Made by a program: the position numbers and the translations under genes. The notes under the pieces were generated by a model, which was not told the DNA's origin, ran no database searches, and saw only the letters and a program-made list of their open reading frames with translations. A stretch of 64,000 nt of DNA from Polyangia bacterium (lineage in GTDB: Bacteria > Myxococcota_A > Polyangia > Nannocystales > Nannocystaceae), in NCBI GenBank assembly GCA_030424595.1, contig JAUHWG010000040.1:1-64000 (forward strand), given 5' to 3'. Numbering within the stretch: position 1 is the first letter of the stretch; each line of letters starts with the position of its first letter. Positions 32,759 to 43,373 of the stretch are shown here, one piece after another.

Positions 32759-33637
32759 CTAGCGTGAGGCCGTAGCGGACCAAAACTGGAGGATCCCGGT
32801 GGCCTGAGCGAGCTCTGCCACGACCCCGCGATGGATCCGGTGGCGAGCGCTGGTCCCCGGCCAGGTGCAGCCGCCGACCCGGTAGAGCGGCGGCATCGCC
32901 CGACGAAAGCCGGCCCAGCGCGCCGCCTCGACGCAGGTGAGGCCCGCAGGGATCCGCAGCGCCGCCTCGACCGCACGGTCTGACTCGTAGCGGACCGCGA
33001 GCCCAGAGCCGTAGTGAACCCAGCCCTCATCCCCGGCGACCCCCGCTCGATCGAGGCGACCTTCGAGCCGCCGCCGACGGGCGCCGAGGAGCGTCGCCAT
33101 CGACGTCGGCGGCCCGGGGATCTCGCTCACCGCGGGGCTCGAAGGCGTCGCGGACGCCTCGGCGCGGGAACCGTCCCCGTCGTTGTCGCCACCAGCCCCC
33201 GGCGCTCTCGCGGCCCCTTCGTCGTCGTTCTCCCCGGACCGGCTCGGCCGCAGGTCAGGATCCGCCCTCGGGATCTCCGGTGACGGTCCAGCAGCGCGCC
33301 GACCGGCCCCTGGCTCATCGCCTGTCGAGGAGCCCGGCGTCGACTCCGGAGGGGCGCTCACGCGGGTGCTCTCAGCCCACGCTGGGCGTCGCAGAGGGCT
33401 CCCCTCGGGCCCCTCCGCCGCGGGGGCTCCGCGGCTCTGGTCACCGACGGGCGAGCTGGCGACGGGCGGGGCGTTCTCTCCGTCCACGATCTCCGGCTCG
33501 GCGGTCGGCGAGGATCCCTCGGCGAGCTCTCGGGAGAGCCCCTCATTGTGGAGACAGGCGACGAGACCGACGATCGCGACGCCGATCATCGACGCGGACG
33601 ACCGAGACCGTCGGCTATGCCATCGCCCACTACCCAC
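32759..33637 (-). CDS. Lipoprotein with disordered tether and conserved C-terminal domain
   Basis: About 292 residues. The signal sequence has a basic n-region (WHSRRSRSS), then MIGVAIVGLVAC (lipobox, Cys 28). Residues 30-185 are a Pro/Ser/Glu/Gly-rich tether. The last 110 residues form an ordered domain: RLEGRLDRAGVAGDEGWVHYG, RIPAGLTCVEAARWAGFRRAM (shown in part), CTWPGTSARHRIHRGVVAELA. It has two cysteines and is not recognised. The GTG at 33637 fits the signal peptide; the frame upstream to 35239 is a shadow of another gene. It is divergent from the TPR gene at 34061. Confidence 0.65.
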   Translation of the reverse strand: MGSGRWHSRRSRSSASMIGVAIVGLVACLHNEGLSRELAEGSSPTAEPEIVDGENAPPVASSPVGDQSRGAPAAEGPEGSPLRRPAWAESTRVSAPPESTPGSSTGDEPGAGRRAAGPSPEIPRADPDLRPSRSGENDDEGAARAPGAGGDNDGDGSRAEASATPSSPAVSEIPGPPTSMATLLGARRRRLEGRLDRAGVAGDEGWVHYGSGLAVRYESDRAVEAALRIPAGLTCVEAARWAGFRRAMPPLYRVGGCTWPGTSARHRIHRGVVAELAQATGILQFWSATASR

Positions 33638-33849
33638 GATCTGAGCATACGCTCGGCCGACGATCCGGAGGTGATCATCGGCGGCCTGTCGACCGGTCGC
33701 AGGGACGAGAATGCTCCGAGCGCGCGGCTGCGCGAGCGCTTGGCTCGATCGTCGCCGGTTGCGCCGACCTTCCGTCAGCGGACGAACCGATCGATGTGAG
33801 GCGCGCTCGCGGCGGCCGTAGTGACCCATGGGCGACGACCGCTCGCGGT

Positions 33850-33905
33850 CACCATCGCCGTCACTGTCACCGTCACTGTCACCGTCACTGTCACCGTCAC
33901 CGTCG
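33850..33905. repeat. 12-base tandem repeat (CACCGTCACTGT)
   Basis: About four and a half copies lie between the divergent lipoprotein gene and the TPR gene at 34061. Nearly perfect, so probably recent. Confidence 0.9.
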
Positions 33906-33968
33906 AGCGACGGGACGCGCAGCAGGGTTCGTCGCCGGTGTCGCGCACGCAGGTTGTCCCTCGCGCGC

Positions 33969-34021
33969 GAAGAAAAAGAAAAAGACGAAGCAAAAGAAGA
34001 AGAAAAAGACGAAGAAAAGAG
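33969..34021 (+). other. A-rich polypurine tract upstream of TPR gene
   Basis: A run of about 52 bases, almost all A and G on the plus strand, with GAAAAAGACGAAG repeated 24 bases apart (33978 and 34002). It stands out sharply in DNA of this GC content and ends 40 bases before the start of the 34061 gene. It may act as a promoter-proximal UP-like or melting element, or it may simply be repeat-derived. Confidence 0.7.
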
Positions 34022-34060
34022 CGGAGTGACGGAGCGGCACTTCCCGCGTAGGTTGAGAGC

Positions 34061-36448
34061 GTGAGCATCGCTGGACCAGACCGTCGCGCCGTGGCGCGAG
34101 GCTCCGCAGGAGGCTCCGCCCGGGAGGGACGGCGGCTCGCGGAGCGGATCGGTCGAGCTGGGCGTGGCGCTGCGCTGGCGCTCTGTTTGGGCCTGGCGGT
34201 CGGCTGCGGCCCGGCGAGCCAGACAAGGGCCGCGCCCCAGACCTGCACGGCGGCGGAGCAGCTGCGCGTAGGGCTGACGCCCGAGCAGACGACAGCGCTC
34301 CGCGAGCTCTTCGCCGCCGCGGATCGGCCGCACGCGGCGGGCTCGCTCGCCCGCGTCGAGGCCCGCCTCCAAGCCCACGTCAACGACTGGCGCGCGGCGA
34401 AGAGCCTGGCGTGCGCGCCGGAGCCGGCGATCCGCGAGTGCGTGGCGACCCGTGCGCAGCTCCTCTCGGCGACGGTCGAGACCCTCCTGGAGCTCGACCC
34501 CGAGACGATCGAATTCGCGATCGACGCAGCCTCGGCGCTCGAGCCCGCGAGCGCATGCGCCCGCGCCCAGGGAGCGCTCGACGGCTCGCTGGCGCCACAG
34601 CTCGACGCTCTCCGACTCGAGGTCGCCAAGGCCAAGGCGCTCGCGCGCACAGGTCAGGTGTGGGCGGCGCTGGAGGCCGCCCGTGAGGCCAGCGCCTCCG
34701 TCGACGCGGCGACCAAGGCGATCGACGCGACCGACTCCGCGACGAAGGCCGACGTCGCGATTATTGCCGACTCGGCCGACACAGCCGAGTCGGCCGACTC
34801 GGCCGACAGAGCCGAAGATCACCCCCCGGGAGCCCAGGGTCCCGACACCGAGGACGCGGCCGCGCCCGCCCAGAGCGGCGACCGGATGGCGATCGCCATC
34901 GACGCCGCGACCCTCCTCGGGGGGCTCCTGGCGGACACCGGCGACGCCGACGGGGCGCTCGCCGAGCTCGATCGGGCGCAGCGCCTCGCGCGGGCCCTCG
35001 GCGATCCCTACCGGCTCTTGGCTGTCCGCAACGCCCGCGCTCAGGTCATCGGTCTCCGCCAGGGGAAGAGCGCCGAGGGGCTGCGGATCGCAGAGAGCGC
35101 CCTCAGCGACGCCCGCTCCCTCGGTGATGCCGCCGCTCCCGAGCTCGCCGTCCTCCACGAGACCCGCGGTCTCCTCTTCGAGGCTAAGGGCGATCCCAAG
35201 GCGGCCGAGTCCGCGTTCAACGCAGCGCTCGAGCTCCACCTACGACCGGCGGCGGACGGCATGACCGCCCCGGCTGCGCCAGCGGTGATGAACCACCTCG
35301 GGGCGATGCTGATCCACCGCGGCGAGGATCGCGAGGCGGTCGCCCTCCTCGAGCGGACGGTCGAGCGCTACCGCCAAGACTACGGCGAGTCCCACCCGGT
35401 GCTCGCCCTGCCGCTCAACAACCTCGGCCTCGCCCACCAACGGGAGGGTCGCTACGTCGAGGCCCAGGTCGCCCTCGAGCACGCGATCGAGCTCCAAGAG
35501 GAGAGCCTCGGCGAGGATCACCCGCGGCTCGCGTCGACGCTCGACAACCTCGGGCTTGTCACGCGCAAGCTTGGCAGCTTCAGCCGCGCCCGCGAGTGCT
35601 CCGAGCGCGCCCTCGTTCTCTACAGCCAGAGCCTCGGGCCGGACCACCTGCGCCTCGTCGCCCCCCTGCGCAACCTCGGCAACATCGCCCGCGAGCGCGG
35701 CGAGCTCGGCGAGGCGCTGGAGCGACTCCAGCAGGCGCTGACGATCCAGGAGCGCGAGAGCGACGACGCCCGAGCCCTCGCCCACGCGCTCCACGACCTC
35801 GCCAACGTCTACGGACGACTCGGCGAGCTCGACCAGGCGCAGCAGCACTTCGGCCGCTCCCTCGCGCTCCTCGAGGAGGCGCTCGGCGAGGGGCACCCCG
35901 ACCTCAAGGGCCCGCTTATCGGCCTCGGCAACATCGACCGGGATCGCGGCGCCACGGACCGCGCCCGCGCCCGCTACCAGCGGGCCCTCGACCTCATGCG
36001 CGACCACTTCGGCGACGGTCACCCTGAGGTCGCGGTCGCCCTCTTCAACCTCGGCAACCTCCACAAGGACATCGGCCGCCTCGACCTGGCCGAGGCCCAC
36101 TACCGCGAGGCGCTGGCGATCCGTGAGCGAGCGCTGCGCGAGGATCACCCGCTGGTGATCAAGAACCTGACGACCCTAGGGAAGACGCTGGCCGCCAAAG
36201 AGGCCCCCGACGAGGCGCTCGAGGTGCTCGGGCGAGCCTTGGTCCTGAGCGAAGGCAAGAAGACCGACCCCGAAGAGCTCGGCGCGCTGCGCTTCCTCAT
36301 CGCCCGGATCCTGTGGAAGAGCGCCGCGGATCCGGAGCGGGCCAGGAGCTTGGCCGAGGCCGCCCTCGTCAGCTTCGAGGAGGCGGGTCCGGACTACGCC
36401 CGTGAGCTGCGGACGGTCGAGCGCTGGCTCGAGCAGACCCGCTCCTGA
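34061..36448 (+). CDS. TPR lipoprotein resembling the sensor half of myxobacterial Ser/Thr kinases
   Basis: 795 residues. The Arg-rich n-region, ALALCLGLAVGC lipobox, and then CTAAEQLRVGLTPEQTTALRELF, AAADRPHAAGSLARVEARLQ, AHVNDWRAAKSLAC follow the pattern of the extracytoplasmic domain of Nannocystales kinases (AF..TGRPYA..W..v...LD.Y...W...R...C). A linker with a Ser-Ala-Asp repeat precedes nine or more kinesin-light-chain-type TPRs (ALPLNNLGLAHQREGRYVEA, DHPRLASTLDNLGLVTRKLG, HPEVAVALFNLGNLHKDIG). No kinase domain is present. Starts at GTG 34061. It probably binds protein partners in the periplasm. Confidence 0.85.
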   Translation: MSIAGPDRRAVARGSAGGSAREGRRLAERIGRAGRGAALALCLGLAVGCGPASQTRAAPQTCTAAEQLRVGLTPEQTTALRELFAAADRPHAAGSLARVEARLQAHVNDWRAAKSLACAPEPAIRECVATRAQLLSATVETLLELDPETIEFAIDAASALEPASACARAQGALDGSLAPQLDALRLEVAKAKALARTGQVWAALEAAREASASVDAATKAIDATDSATKADVAIIADSADTAESADSADRAEDHPPGAQGPDTEDAAAPAQSGDRMAIAIDAATLLGGLLADTGDADGALAELDRAQRLARALGDPYRLLAVRNARAQVIGLRQGKSAEGLRIAESALSDARSLGDAAAPELAVLHETRGLLFEAKGDPKAAESAFNAALELHLRPAADGMTAPAAPAVMNHLGAMLIHRGEDREAVALLERTVERYRQDYGESHPVLALPLNNLGLAHQREGRYVEAQVALEHAIELQEESLGEDHPRLASTLDNLGLVTRKLGSFSRARECSERALVLYSQSLGPDHLRLVAPLRNLGNIARERGELGEALERLQQALTIQERESDDARALAHALHDLANVYGRLGELDQAQQHFGRSLALLEEALGEGHPDLKGPLIGLGNIDRDRGATDRARARYQRALDLMRDHFGDGHPEVAVALFNLGNLHKDIGRLDLAEAHYREALAIRERALREDHPLVIKNLTTLGKTLAAKEAPDEALEVLGRALVLSEGKKTDPEELGALRFLIARILWKSAADPERARSLAEAALVSFEEAGPDYARELRTVERWLEQTRS

Positions 36449-36882
36449 GGTCCCGCCGCTGCTACGCGACCCGCCTCATCGCAGGCTTGGAGTGGGGCCG
36501 GCGGCGGGGCCCGCCCTGCCGCCGATCAACCTGTCCCATCGAACATTCTCAGAGGCCCCGCTGACGCCCGCTAGGAGCGCGCCCCTCGGCGCCTCACACG
36601 GCGGCACTTCTCAGGCGAGCCCTGTCCACAGGGACACGAAACCCGCCCCTGACGACCTGGCCGATCAAACACTCCACATGGGACCGGTCGACACCCCGCG
36701 TCGTCGCGAAGCCTAGCTCCGGCCGCCCTCGAGACCTCCCCAGCGTGTATGCACACGCTTCCCCGGTCCTCTCGCCGACGCTGAAGAGTCCGCGCTCTGG
36801 CCCGAGAGATCTCTTGACCACTTGTTGACTATACAAAGCGCGAGGCGCGAACCTGAGCTCACAAGGAGCTCAGAGCGCCCCC
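36449..36882. other. Intergenic region upstream of the propeller lipoprotein gene
   Basis: About 430 bases with no supported gene. The stretch TTGACCACTTGTTGACTATACAA near 36815-36837 (longer than one box, given here in parts: TTGACC, TTGAC, TATACA) is AT-rich relative to its surroundings and is the best promoter candidate for the gene at 36883, although the spacing is not canonical. Confidence 0.35.
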
Positions 36883-38394
<1,512 letters not shown>

Positions 38395-38590
38395 GTTTTC
38401 CGACGACAGGATCTGAACCCGCTCTAGCCCTCAGCCGCGGCGGACATCGATGCGCTCCCCAGCGCAGGGTTTCTTGCGTCCTGAGCGCAGCGGCTGAGGT
38501 TCCTGGGATCCTCCGGCGACCCCTCCGACGCGCCAGGAGTGCGCGCGTGCCGGGCCCACCTCGCCGAGGCTGCGGTGTACGCTCGCGCGC

Positions 38591-40339
38591 ATGGGCTACC
38601 TGAGCGACCACCTCGGCAAGGAGCGGATCATCGCCGCGCCGGGCTTCAACCGCTGGCGAGTCCCGCCCGCCTCGATCGCGATCCACCTCTGTATCGGCTC
38701 GGTCTACGCCTGGTCGATCTTCAACCTGCCGCTCACCCGGGCCTTCGGGGTCGTCGGCGGGGCCGCCGAGGACTGGGCGCTCAGCGACGTGGTCTGGATC
38801 TTCTCGGTGGCGATCGTCTTCCTCGGCCTCTCGGCGGCGGTCGGCGGCAAGTGGCTGGAGCGGGTCGGGCCGCGGATGGTCGGCGTCACGGCGGCGCTCC
38901 TGTGGGGCGGCGGCTTCCTCATCGGCGGCCTCGGGATCCACCTCCACGCCCTCTGGCTCGTCTACGCCGGCTACGGGGTCATCGGCGGGATCGGCCTAGG
39001 GCTCGGCTACGTCTCGCCGGTGTCGACGCTGATCCGCTGGTTCCCCGATCGCCGGGGCATGGCCACGGGCATGGCGATCATGGGCTTCGGCGGCGGGGCG
39101 ATGATCGGCGCGCCGCTCAAGCAATGGCTGCTGACCGTCTTCTACCGGGCGCCCGACTACCTCGGCCCGGCGGCGAACGTCGAGCTCATCACCGAGCGGG
39201 GTCGCCGCTTCGCCGAGGTCGCGGGCTCGCTGCGCGAGGTCATCGTCGTGGGCGCGAGCGACCTCAGCTCGATGATCGTCCCCGGCCCTGCGGGGGTCTA
39301 CGTCGTCGGCACCGGCGACACCGGGGTCGCCTCCACCTTCCTCGTCCTCGGCGTCGCCTACTGCGCGGTGATGCTCGCCGCGTCCTTCACCTACCGGGTG
39401 CCGGCGGAGAATTGGCGCCCCGAGGGCTGGAGCCCGCCGAGCGAGCGTGAGGCGGCGGAGCGGATGGTCACGCGCCACCACGTCGGCATCGACGAGGCCC
39501 TCAAGACCCCCCAGTTCTACCTCCTGTGGATCGTCCTCTGCTTCAACGTCACCGCCGGGATCGGCGTCCTCGGCGTGGCCAAGACGATGATGTCCGAGAT
39601 CTTCGGCAACGCCCTGCCGGAGGTGGTCGACAGCGCCTTCGCGGCGACCTACGTGCTGATGATCAGCGTCTTCAACATGGGCGGCCGCTTCGCCTGGGCC
39701 ACGGTCTCCGACTACATCGGCCGGAAGAACACGTTTAACCTCTTCTTTGTCCTCGGGATCGCCCTCTACCTGTCGATCCCCCTCACCGCCCAGCAGCTCA
39801 GCACCTCCCCGGCCGTCACCTGGCTGGTGATCTTCTACGGGGCGACGATGCTGATCTTTACGATGTACGGCGGCGGCTTCGCGACGATCCCCGCCTACCT
39901 CGCGGACATCTTCGGCACCCGCTTTGTCGGCGGGATCCACGGCCGGCTCCTGACCGCCTGGAGCACCGCGGGCGTGCTCGGCCCCCTCGCGATCACCTCG
40001 CTGCGCGCGCGGGCGATCGACGAGGCGATCGTCGACCTCGCCGGCGAGGTCGACCCCGCCCAATTCGAGGCACGATTCGGCGCCGGCGTCGATCAGCTCG
40101 CGGCCCTCGTCGACGCCAAGACGGTGACGATCGCCCGCCTCATGGAGCTCGCGCCGGCGGGGACCGTCGACCCCTCGGCGACCGTCTACAACTCGACCAT
40201 GTGGCTGATGGCGGGGCTCCTCGGCCTCGCCCTCCTCGCGAACCTGCGGATCCGCCCGGTGGACCCCAAACACCACCTGCGCGAGCTGGAGACGGAGGCT
40301 GGGCCAGAGCCGGAGCCGGAGCCGGAGCCGGAGCCGTAG
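38591..40339 (+). CDS. OFA-family (oxalate/formate antiporter-like) MFS transporter
   Basis: 582 residues and 12 predicted membrane segments. The N-terminal signature is FNRWRVPPASIAIHLCIGSVYAWSIF (first half shown), typical of the OFA subfamily. GLGYVSPVSTLIRWFPDRRGMATG matches the loop 4-5 motif, GGRFAWATVSDYIGRKN the loop 8-9 motif, and YGGGFATIPAYLADIFG the eleventh helix region. Substrate cannot be read from sequence; relatives carry oxalate, formate or other monocarboxylates. About 80 extra residues between helices 5-7 and an insertion near 480-545 make it longer than the usual 400-450. The C-terminus ends in Glu-Pro repeats. Confidence 0.9.
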   Translation: MGYLSDHLGKERIIAAPGFNRWRVPPASIAIHLCIGSVYAWSIFNLPLTRAFGVVGGAAEDWALSDVVWIFSVAIVFLGLSAAVGGKWLERVGPRMVGVTAALLWGGGFLIGGLGIHLHALWLVYAGYGVIGGIGLGLGYVSPVSTLIRWFPDRRGMATGMAIMGFGGGAMIGAPLKQWLLTVFYRAPDYLGPAANVELITERGRRFAEVAGSLREVIVVGASDLSSMIVPGPAGVYVVGTGDTGVASTFLVLGVAYCAVMLAASFTYRVPAENWRPEGWSPPSEREAAERMVTRHHVGIDEALKTPQFYLLWIVLCFNVTAGIGVLGVAKTMMSEIFGNALPEVVDSAFAATYVLMISVFNMGGRFAWATVSDYIGRKNTFNLFFVLGIALYLSIPLTAQQLSTSPAVTWLVIFYGATMLIFTMYGGGFATIPAYLADIFGTRFVGGIHGRLLTAWSTAGVLGPLAITSLRARAIDEAIVDLAGEVDPAQFEARFGAGVDQLAALVDAKTVTIARLMELAPAGTVDPSATVYNSTMWLMAGLLGLALLANLRIRPVDPKHHLRELETEAGPEPEPEPEPEP

Positions 40340-40590
40340 CCCTCCCGCTCCGAATAGGCCATCTCGCGGGGAGCTGGCCCGGGGAGCTGGCCTATCGATC
40401 GATCGGCTCATCGGGGCCCAGTGGGCTCCGGAGCTTTCGGCAGGCTCCGAGGTGCGCCGAAGTGGGGTCCTGAGCCTCATCCGAGCGAAGCGGCGCACAG
40501 TCCTGGTGCCAAAACCATCTTTTTCTCCCCCGCGTGCGACAGAAGTCTCTGTCTCCGGTCGAAATCGGTGTATGTGAGGCAGGAAACCCG

Positions 40591-41451
40591 ATGTCGAAGC
40601 CCATCCAGATGCGAAGTGTCCTCTCCTCCCTCCTCATGGCCCTGGCGCTCGTGCCCGCGGCCCTCGCCTTCACCGGCTGCAAGGCGCCCGAGTACCCCGC
40701 CTGCAAGAAAGACAAGCACTGCAACGCCGACCTCGGTGAGACCTGCGTCGAGAAGACCTGTCAGAACTGCAAGGTCGACGCGGACTGCGCCGACAAGGGT
40801 GGCGACGGCGTCGTCATGACCTGCCAGGACTTCCTCTGCGCGGCGCCCGGCGAGGGTGGCAGCAGCGCAGCCGCGGGCGTCGGCACGATCCCCGAGGGCG
40901 GACCCTGTGCGCAGATGATCGACTGCGTGCCCGGCCTCGCCTGCATGGCCGGCGTCTGCTCCTACTGCACCGGCGACATCGACTGCGCCGGCCGGACCTG
41001 CAACCTCGACACCGGCCGCTGCGCCCCCGAGGGCGCCTGCCAGCTCGACGACGAGTGCCCGGTCGACGAGATCTGTGACGGCGGAATGTGCGTCTTCTCG
41101 GGCTCGTACGACGACAACGCCGAGGCCGTCTGCGGCTTCGCGTCGGTCTTCTTCGGCTTCGACAGCGACAAGATCAGCGAGGCCAACGTCGCCAAGCTCC
41201 AGGAGGCCGCCAGCTGCCTGACCACGCAGGAGCGCACGCTGACCCTCGAGGCCCACGCCGACAGCCGCGGCACTGAGGAGTACAACATCCTCCTGACCGA
41301 CAAGCGCGGCAACTCGGTGAAGAACTTCCTCGTCGACCTCGGCGTCGCCGAGGAGAAGATCGAGGTCATCGGCAAGGGCTCGCTCGAGGCCACCGGCGCA
41401 GACGAGGCGTCGCAGGCCAAGGAGCGGCGCGTCGACTTCTTCTGGAAGTAA
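40591..41451 (+). CDS. OmpA/Pal-like lipoprotein with Cys-rich N-terminal domain
   Basis: 286 residues. The signal peptide ends PAALAFTGC (lipobox). Residues 25-180 hold about 25 cysteines in repeated C-x-x-x-x-x-C patterns (DADCADKGG, CVPGLACMAGVC, DDECPVDEICDGGMC), a tandem Cys-rich module also seen in other myxobacterial lipoproteins. The C-terminal 100 residues are an OmpA domain: VFFGFDSDKIS, TLTLEAHADSRGTEEYN, LTDKRGNSVKNFL, RRVDFFW, with the peptidoglycan-binding Asp/Arg residues. It probably links the outer membrane to peptidoglycan. ATG 40591 has AGGAAA upstream. A strong terminator follows. Confidence 0.9.
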   Translation: MSKPIQMRSVLSSLLMALALVPAALAFTGCKAPEYPACKKDKHCNADLGETCVEKTCQNCKVDADCADKGGDGVVMTCQDFLCAAPGEGGSSAAAGVGTIPEGGPCAQMIDCVPGLACMAGVCSYCTGDIDCAGRTCNLDTGRCAPEGACQLDDECPVDEICDGGMCVFSGSYDDNAEAVCGFASVFFGFDSDKISEANVAKLQEAASCLTTQERTLTLEAHADSRGTEEYNILLTDKRGNSVKNFLVDLGVAEEKIEVIGKGSLEATGADEASQAKERRVDFFWK

Positions 41452-41493
41452 GCTCGTACCTCCCGGGGTCGTCACGACGACCTGAGGAGACCT

Positions 41494-41544
41494 ACAGCGG
41501 CCGAGGAGCGCGTCGTCGACGAGCTCGCTCGGCCGCTGTCTTTT
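41494..41544 (+). terminator. Rho-independent terminator after the OmpA-like gene
   Basis: ACAGCGGCCGAG (41494-41505) pairs with CTCGGCCGCTGT (41528-41539), 12 base pairs, enclosing a loop that can itself pair. CTTTTC follows. It lies 43 bases after the stop codon. Confidence 0.85.
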
Positions 41545-41623
41545 CGGTCATGTCTGCGAGGGCCTGCGGGCGAGCCCTACAGGGTCCAGCTCGGGTTCAG
41601 CTCGGGTTCAGCCCGTCGCCGCT

Positions 41624-42088
41624 TCAGGGACCGTCGCGAGCGCGGGTCCCAAAGAGGCGAAAGGAGGGCAGCGTCGGCCGCTTCGGCGCCGAGCGGATCT
41701 GGGTCGCGACGCCGGGGTCCGCGTCCTCGCCGTCGAAGGTGATCTCCTGGACGGCCTCGCCCGCCTCGCCCGCCTCGCCGGCCTCGCCGGCCTCGCCGAA
41801 TTGTCCCGCCTCTTCGGAGCTCGCCAACGCCTCCGACCCGTTCTCATCGACCACCTCGGCCGCCTCCTCGGACCGCTCCCCGTCGCGCTCCTCGATCGGC
41901 TGCGTGAGCGCTCCTCTCCCCTCGTCGCCCGCGTCGACCTGGACCAACGTCGGCCCCCGGGGCGATGGTGAGCCCTTCGCCGCACAGCCGCCGAGGCTTG
42001 CGACGAGGCCGAGGCCGATAAAGAGGCCGGCCAAGAATCCGAGCAGCTGGAGGGGGGGACCCGCAGAGGGTCGCGTGAGCGCGGGCAT
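41624..42088 (-). CDS. Small lipoprotein with Gly-Glu-Ala repeat
   Basis: 154 residues. LGFLAGLFIGLGLVASLGGC is a lipoprotein signal. The mature part is acidic and disordered, with Ser/Glu blocks and a GEA repeat (five to six copies from a 9-base tandem repeat), then a basic Pro/Arg tail. No domain recognised. It converges on the OmpA-like gene and is divergent from the kinase-like membrane protein. Confidence 0.6.
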   Translation of the reverse strand: MPALTRPSAGPPLQLLGFLAGLFIGLGLVASLGGCAAKGSPSPRGPTLVQVDAGDEGRGALTQPIEERDGERSEEAAEVVDENGSEALASSEEAGQFGEAGEAGEAGEAGEAVQEITFDGEDADPGVATQIRSAPKRPTLPSFRLFGTRARDGP

Positions 42089-42347
42089 GGGGACATCAAC
42101 GCAGCAGCGGCGCCGCCGTTCTCATCCCCCCAGACCTCGGCGGTCGGGGGTGAATTCGCGCACATACCCGCACAGGCCGCGGGTCTTGGGGGCCTGACGC
42201 CTGCGCAGGCGCCCTGGGAGCGACGGTAGAGGCAGGCGCGCTTCGCGGGCGTGGGCCGGCGTGGGGCGGAGAGGCCCCCCGCTCCCCCGCCGGGCGCGCC
42301 GACCTGCCTTCGGAGAGCGTGGCGTCTCCGCCCGAGTCGCGGTATCC

Positions 42348-43349
42348 ATGCACAGCCTCCGAACCGTGCAAGCCTCCGCCTCCTACGCAGTCCCGGTCTC
42401 GAGCCGCGAGCTCGCCCTCGAAGTCTTCGCGCTCCTCCGCGAGCTCGACCCGGCGAGCTGGCGCGAGAGCCTGAGCGCCGCAGCTCGCGAGCGCCTCCAG
42501 AGGGTCGCGACCCTCCTGAGCGAGCTCCTCTCGACCCCCTCGAGCGAGGTCTTCGCTGGACTCCGCGAGCGCCTCACCGAGCTCGCCCGCCTCCTCGACG
42601 AGTTCACGCCCCAGCTCGACCAGGGCGCCGCCGAATGCAGAGAGGCGTGGATGCGCCTGCGCGGCCAGCTCTTGCTCCGCTACGACGCCCTCGCCCGGAC
42701 CCTCCGCGAGTTCGAGGTCCACGTCCCGAGCCTCCGGCCGACCAACTACAAGCGCAACGTCTTCCATATCGCCTCCGCGGTCTTCAGCCTCCTCCTGGTC
42801 GAGGTCTTCCTGACCCAGCCGCAGCTCGCGGTCGTCGCCGGCGCGGTGATGATCTGGGCCTGGAGCGCAGAGATCGGCCGTCGCCGCTGGCCCGCCGTCA
42901 ACCGCCTGCTGATGCGAGCGATGGGGCCCATCGCCCACCCGCACGAGCACTGGCGGATCAACTCGGCGACCTGGTACTCGACGGCGATCTTCCTCCTGGC
43001 GATGACCGGCGAGCCGATCGTCCAGGTCGCAGGGGTCCTGATCCTCGGCGTCTCGGACCCGCTGGCGGCGATCATCGGCCGCCGCTACGGCAAGCACAAG
43101 CTGGTCCACGGCCGCAGCCTCGAGGGCAGCTTGACCTTCCTCGTCACCGGCTGGATCGCCGCGACCGCGCTCCTGATGGGCGTGCACACCCTCCCCTTCG
43201 CGACCGCGGCGTTGATCTCCGCCGGCGCCGCCCTCCCGGCGACCTTCGCCGAGCTCTTCAGCCGCCGCATCGACGACAACTTCTCGATCCCGGTGAGCGC
43301 TGCCGCCGGCGCCTGGCTGACCCTCCAACTCCTCGGGCTCGTCAACTAG
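42348..43349 (+). CDS. Dolichol/phytol-kinase-like CTP-dependent membrane enzyme
   Basis: 333 residues. The N-terminal 130 residues are helical and soluble. Then come about six membrane segments carrying the phosphatidate cytidylyltransferase/dolichol-kinase signature: NYKRNVFHIASAVFSLLLVE, LILGVSDPLAAIIGRRYGKHK, GRSLEGSLTFLVTGW, PATFAELFSRRIDDNFSIPV. These are the conserved blocks of SEC59/DGK1/VTE5-type kinases, which phosphorylate lipid alcohols or diacylglycerol with CTP. The exact substrate is unknown. ATG 42348 is chosen because upstream in-frame sequence is Arg/Pro-rich. Confidence 0.85.
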   Translation: MHSLRTVQASASYAVPVSSRELALEVFALLRELDPASWRESLSAAARERLQRVATLLSELLSTPSSEVFAGLRERLTELARLLDEFTPQLDQGAAECREAWMRLRGQLLLRYDALARTLREFEVHVPSLRPTNYKRNVFHIASAVFSLLLVEVFLTQPQLAVVAGAVMIWAWSAEIGRRRWPAVNRLLMRAMGPIAHPHEHWRINSATWYSTAIFLLAMTGEPIVQVAGVLILGVSDPLAAIIGRRYGKHKLVHGRSLEGSLTFLVTGWIAATALLMGVHTLPFATAALISAGAALPATFAELFSRRIDDNFSIPVSAAAGAWLTLQLLGLVN

Positions 43350-43373
43350 CCCGCCGCCGATTCGGAGCTCTCC

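Noticed and set aside
32759..35239. 826-residue leftward frame
   Set aside because: Only the last 292 codons look real (signal peptide, tether, ordered domain); the rest lies antisense to the TPR gene and across repeats.
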